Shown: piece by piece, positions 5,856 to 8,517 of the stretch
Numbering within the stretch: the first letter of the stretch is position 1
How the letters are laid out: every line of letters starts with the position of its first letter
The notes under the pieces: generated by a model
Seen by the model: only the letters and a program-made list of their open reading frames with translations
Told to the model about the DNA's origin: nothing
Databases searched by the model: none
Assembly: GCF_900765565.1 (NCBI RefSeq)
Contig: NZ_CAAFRZ010000236.1
Location: 1 to 8,517 of the forward strand
Reading direction: 5' to 3'
Length of the DNA stretch: 8,517 nt
DNA from: an uncultured Dialister sp.
GTDB taxonomy: Bacteria > Bacillota > Negativicutes > Veillonellales > Dialisteraceae
Program-made: the position numbers and the translations under genes

Positions 5856-6909
5856 AGATATTTGCTGTCTCCGCCTGGTGTTCTTCATAGGTTTTCGTAA
5901 ATACATGGTGCCCATCGGGCTGGGCTACATAATAGAGATATTCCCCCGGCTTCGCATCGAGCACCGCCATGATAGCATCCATGCCGGGGCTGCCAATCGG
6001 TCCCGGCGGCAGGCCCTTATGGGTATAGGTATTATAGGGCGAATCAATTCGCGTATCCGCTACCGTGAGCTCTTCTTTCTGGTCGCCCAGGGCATACTGG
6101 ATGGTGGCATCAATCTGGAGAGGCATTCCCACCTGGAGCCGCTTCAGCATAACCGAAGCAATGGGGACCTGGTCCTCTTTGAAACGGGCTTCCCGTTCCA
6201 CCATGGATGCCAGGGTCAAAAGGTCATGGAGTGTCATATGTTTTTCTGCTGCCCGTTTTCGGATATCCGGCGTCAGCATGGTATCGGTCCGCTTATACAT
6301 CATATCGCAAATCTGGCGGGCCGTATATTCTTTGGGAATATTATAGGTATCAGCAAAAAGGAACCCTTCCCCCTTCACCGGTGCCGCTACCGGGCCGTAC
6401 TGGTACTTCAGGGGGCCGTAAGTAGAAGCTTCCTTTTCAAAATCAGCGGCTCCCTGTATGTCCGTCTTTTTCAAAAGTTCTCCGATCTGGTGAACCGTAT
6501 ATCCTTCGGGCACCGTAACAAAAGCGGATTCTGTTTCCCCGGATTGAAGCTTGGCCATGGCCTCTTTCACCGTAAGGCCCTGATTCATTTTGTAGGTACC
6601 ACTCTGAAGGCTTTTCCCACTTCCCAGAATCCGGGCATAGAGGCGAAACAGGCTGGCACTGCGAATGATTCCTTTTTTCTCCAATGTATCCGCAATATCC
6701 CTGCCTGTAGCATTTTTGGGAACATCCACAGAGGCGGTCCCATGAAGGGCTACCCGGTCAAAGCTATAGAAATACAGGCCTCCCAGCACAAGGGCGATAA
6801 TCACAATTCCCATGGCCACCAGGGCATAGAGCTTCCTCTTTTTCTCTACGGTCCAGGAAGAAATCCCTTTCCCCGAGCCCTCAGGCTCTCCTTTTTCTTT
6901 GTCTTCCAT
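5845..6909 (-). CDS. mltG: Endolytic murein transglycosylase MltG
   Basis: MltG is an inner-membrane lytic transglycosylase that cleaves nascent peptidoglycan strands and acts as a terminase of glycan polymerisation. The 354-residue protein has a short charged cytoplasmic tail and one membrane segment (about 27-47). A LysM-like region (about 58-130) precedes the YceG catalytic domain. Within that domain, EGFLFADTY lies at 181-189, the catalytic Glu is expected at 238 in LASMVERE, and SPYNTYTHKGLPPGPIGSPG lies at 290-309. Length and motifs are complete. The ATG is preceded by AGAGGTG at good spacing. It is the first gene of the operon, with its own promoter about 50 nt upstream. Confidence 0.95.
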   Translation of the reverse strand: MEDKEKGEPEGSGKGISSWTVEKKRKLYALVAMGIVIIALVLGGLYFYSFDRVALHGTASVDVPKNATGRDIADTLEKKGIIRSASLFRLYARILGSGKSLQSGTYKMNQGLTVKEAMAKLQSGETESAFVTVPEGYTVHQIGELLKKTDIQGAADFEKEASTYGPLKYQYGPVAAPVKGEGFLFADTYNIPKEYTARQICDMMYKRTDTMLTPDIRKRAAEKHMTLHDLLTLASMVEREARFKEDQVPIASVMLKRLQVGMPLQIDATIQYALGDQKEELTVADTRIDSPYNTYTHKGLPPGPIGSPGMDAIMAVLDAKPGEYLYYVAQPDGHHVFTKTYEEHQAETANIYGQ

Positions 6910-6960
6910 ACAGCACCTCTGTCAGGTCAAACATCTTTATCTGCTAAAAGAATTCTTTAT

Positions 6961-6985
6961 ATTATAACATATTTATTACTATGTT
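6961..6985 (-). promoter_or_regulatory. mltG operon promoter with an overlapping palindrome
   Basis: On the minus strand TGTTATAAT is a perfect extended -10 (TATAAT at 6961-6966). AACATA (6980-6985) and TATGTT (6966-6971), eight bases apart, form an inverted repeat over the spacer and the upstream edge of the -10. The -35 region is weak. The dyad could be an operator or simply AT-rich promoter DNA. The predicted leader is about 45 nt. Confidence 0.6.
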
Positions 6986-7020
6986 TATCACTGTCCGCTT
7001 TCGGTGGCTGACAGTCCGGA

Positions 7021-7280
7021 CTATTGCGGTTTATCGAGCTGTTGGGGTTTGGCGGTTGGCATGCTTGCGGATAGAGTCACTCGCATGGAGCTCCTGGCTT
7101 CTAGCGGCTGGCAGCCAGGAAGGATGATCCGCCTGCGGCGCTTCTACCCGGTATTTCCGTCAGTCATTCGTGCCGTAGGCTGGCCAGCTTTCCTAGAAGC
7201 TAACAGCTAGCAGCTAGAAGCTCCGCACGAATGACTCTACCCATCAGCGTCGCCCCAACAGCGGGGCAAACTGAAATTAG
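7021..7280 (+). repeat. Family 1 intergenic repeat, copy B (complete, ~260 bp)
   Basis: This is the only complete copy in the window. Its two outer ends are inverted relatives: ATTGCGGTTTATCGAGCTGTTGGGG on the left resembles the reverse complement of the right end. Both then run into a TAGAGTCA(C/T)TCG...GGAGCT block and CTAG-rich sequence. The right half matches copy A almost base for base, including the GTCATTCGTGC/GCACGAATGAC stem (7163-7173 with 7225-7235). The middle has GGATGATCCGCCTGCGGCG, shared with copy C. No credible gene is present; the 68-codon plus-strand frame here is repeat sequence. Together with the mltG promoter and the thioesterase leader, it fills the 457-bp gap between genes 6909 and 7367. 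Confidence 0.85.
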
Positions 7281-7366
7281 CAGTCGTTTCCCTTCTAAAC
7301 AATCCATCCCACTCCCACCTGTATGATACAATGAAACTGCAAAGCATAGTCCAAGGAGGAACCATT

Positions 7367-7762
7367 ATGATCATTAAAGGAATTACTGCCCAGATTTCAC
7401 ATGTTGTCACAGAAAAAGAAACCGCCGCCGTCGTCAGGAGCGGCTCCCTGCCTGTCCTGGCCACGCCTGTCCTGTCAGGTGTCATGGAAGAGGCAGCCTG
7501 CAAGGCCCTGGCCCCATTCCTGAAAGATGAAGAGACAACAGTGGGCGGATCCATGAACCTCATCCACAAAGCCCCCACCCTGCCGGGCCATACTGTTACA
7601 GCCACCGCAACAGTGACAGAGGTAAAGGGGAAGAAGATTTCTTTCCACATCACCGCTGCCGATGAAAACGGGGATATTGGGGAAGCGGACCATGACCGTT
7701 TCCTCGTAGACAGCAGCCGATTCATGGAAAAGGCGGAGAAACGAAATGGAGAGAACCACTGA
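7367..7762 (+). CDS. Hotdog-fold thioesterase, FlK-like (fluoroacetyl-CoA thioesterase family)
   Basis: This 131-residue single-domain acyl-CoA thioesterase carries the catalytic triad of FlK at identical spacing: Thr33 in LATP, Glu41 in VMEEAACK and His67 in NLIHKAP, matching Thr42, Glu50 and His76 of FlK. The following GHTVTATATVTEVKGKKISFHI is the central hotdog strand region, and EADHDRFLVD closes the sheet. FlK hydrolyses fluoroacetyl-CoA, but most homologues in anaerobes have unknown acyl-CoA substrates, so fluoroacetate detoxification should not be assumed. The start at 7367 has a near-perfect AAGGAGGA six bases upstream; an in-frame ATG at 7331 lies upstream of that site and is rejected. 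A weak promoter (TATGAT/TACAAT near 7322-7332) may lie in the leader. It overlaps the next gene by 17 nt. Confidence 0.85.
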   Translation: MIIKGITAQISHVVTEKETAAVVRSGSLPVLATPVLSGVMEEAACKALAPFLKDEETTVGGSMNLIHKAPTLPGHTVTATATVTEVKGKKISFHITAADENGDIGEADHDRFLVDSSRFMEKAEKRNGENH

Positions 7763-8336
7763 TCTGGAAAAAACTGTCATCCACAGGGCCAGTGCAGAAG
7801 ATGCAGAAGAAATTCTGGCTATCTATGGACCCTATGTCAAAAAGACAGCCATTACTTTTGAATATGACATTCCCACTCTGCAGGATTTCAGGGAACGGAT
7901 AGAAAATACGCTCGCCCGGTACCCCTACCTTGTGGCCACCTGCAATGGCGTGATCATCGGATACGCCTATGCCGGCCCATTTCATCCCCGGGCTGCTTAC
8001 CAGCACAGTGCAGAACTTTCCATTTATTTATCTCCTCCATGCCGTGGCCAGGGACTTGGAAAAAAGCTGTACAGTGCACTGGAATTAATTCTTCTTTCCC
8101 AGCACGTGTATAACCTGGAAGCCTGCATCACCTGGGCCGGAGAGAACGATCCCTATGTTCCCCGGACAAGTCCCCTGTTCCATGAACATCTGGGATTTCG
8201 GCTGGTTGGCCGTTTCTCCAAATGCGGATACAAGTTCGGACGATGGTATGACATGGTATGGATGGAAAAACTCATCGGAAACCGTCCGGAGCACCCGGAG
8301 CCTTTCATTCCTTATTCCGAACTTGGGAAGAAATAA
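7746..8336 (+). CDS. GNAT-family N-acetyltransferase, phosphinothricin acetyltransferase (Pat)-like
   Basis: This is a 196-residue acetyl-CoA-dependent N-acetyltransferase. The N-terminus (IHRASAEDAEEILAIYGPYV...ITFEYDIPT) and the YLVATCNGVIIGYAYAGPFHPRAAY block at 61-85 are characteristic of the Pat/Bar/MddA group. This group acetylates phosphinothricin or methionine sulfone and sulfoximine. The acetyl-CoA pyrophosphate loop is RGQGLG at 100-105. Near the C-terminus, LFHEHLGFRLVGRFSKCGYKFGRWYDMVWMEK is also typical of the group. The start is supported by GGAG seven bases upstream, inside the thioesterase gene. The 17-nt overlap implies an operon and probable translational coupling. A family 1 repeat begins five bases after its stop, and no separate terminator is seen. 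Confidence 0.88.
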   Translation: MERTTDLEKTVIHRASAEDAEEILAIYGPYVKKTAITFEYDIPTLQDFRERIENTLARYPYLVATCNGVIIGYAYAGPFHPRAAYQHSAELSIYLSPPCRGQGLGKKLYSALELILLSQHVYNLEACITWAGENDPYVPRTSPLFHEHLGFRLVGRFSKCGYKFGRWYDMVWMEKLIGNRPEHPEPFIPYSELGKK

Positions 8337-8341
8337 ACCTG

Positions 8342-8517
8342 CCAATTGCGGTTTGTCGAGCTGTTGCATCATGCGCTGATAGGTAGCGTCATTCGCACGG
8401 AGCTTCTAGCTGCTAGCTCCTAGCTTCCAGGAAAGCTGGCCAGCCTACGGCACGAATGACTGACGGAAATAACGGAAAGAAAGCGCCGCAGGCGGATCAT
8501 CCTTCCTAACAGCTAGC
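8342..8517 (-). repeat. Family 1 intergenic repeat, copy C (inverted, cut by window end)
   Basis: Read on the minus strand it matches copies A and B. The outer end CCAATTGCGGTTTGTCGAGC is the exact reverse complement of 101-120. The stem is GTCATTCG (8388-8395) with CGAATGAC (8453-8460), and the GCGCCGCAGGCGGATCATCC block is shared with copy B. The element lies directly behind the acetyltransferase gene and continues past the window. Confidence 0.85.

Noticed and set aside
7004..7210. A 68-codon plus-strand frame upstream of the thioesterase
   Set aside because: It lies wholly in repeat copy B and is not kept open in copies A or C.
1..8517. CRISPR-like array or defence system
   Set aside because: The repeats are few, long, dispersed and in both orientations, with genes between them; no cas or known defence gene is present.

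Overview
This window looks like chromosomal DNA from a low- to mid-GC Bacillota. The gene order mltG - trmR - U32 peptidase (trhP-like) resembles the Bacillus subtilis yrrL-yrrM-yrrN/O order. The DUF4911 gene, the free-standing 23S-IVS-type four-helix-bundle gene and the dense intergenic repeats would fit a gut Negativicute (Dialister/Acidaminococcus/Megasphaera type), but that assignment is inference. No rRNA, tRNA, CRISPR array, phage gene or transposase gene was found.

Layout. (1) Positions 1-120 are the end of a CTAG-rich intergenic repeat (family 1, copy A), followed at once by a plus-strand HAD phosphatase gene (135-824). (2) A bidirectional terminator (834-872) separates it from the convergent minus-strand nicotinate phosphoribosyltransferase gene (874-2319), which has its own extended -10 promoter and a cluster of GACA/TGTC half-sites. 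(3) Positions 2411-2678 hold a geneless element with inverted ends (family 2). (4) Positions 2697-6909 are a minus-strand operon read as mltG, trmR-like methyltransferase, [inserted element], U32 peptidase, DUF4911 protein, PNPOx-like flavoprotein. (5) Positions 7021-7280 are a complete family 1 repeat (copy B). (6) A plus-strand pair follows: a FlK-like thioesterase and a Pat-type GNAT acetyltransferase, overlapping by 17 nt. (7) Family 1 copy C, in inverted orientation, starts 5 nt after the acetyltransferase stop and runs off the window.

How the genes work together. TrmR and TrhP-type U32 proteins act in sequence on the tRNA wobble uridine: U34 is hydroxylated to ho5U, then methylated to mo5U. 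MltG terminates nascent peptidoglycan strands. PncB salvages nicotinate for NAD.

The most notable object is the element at about 4651-5272, which lies inside the operon between trmR and the U32 gene. It has terminal inverted repeats of about 70 bp. Each arm has a GGAGTGA-type 7-nt repeat and a subterminal TGCGGCGC hairpin. Between the arms is an AT-rich gene for a 23S-rRNA-intervening-sequence (S23/IVP) four-helix-bundle protein with its own -10 box. The same ends flank the geneless 268-bp sequence at 2411-2678. This makes it look like a small mobile or formerly mobile element family in which the four-helix-bundle gene is optional cargo. The arm also supplies the last seven codons and the stop codon of trmR.
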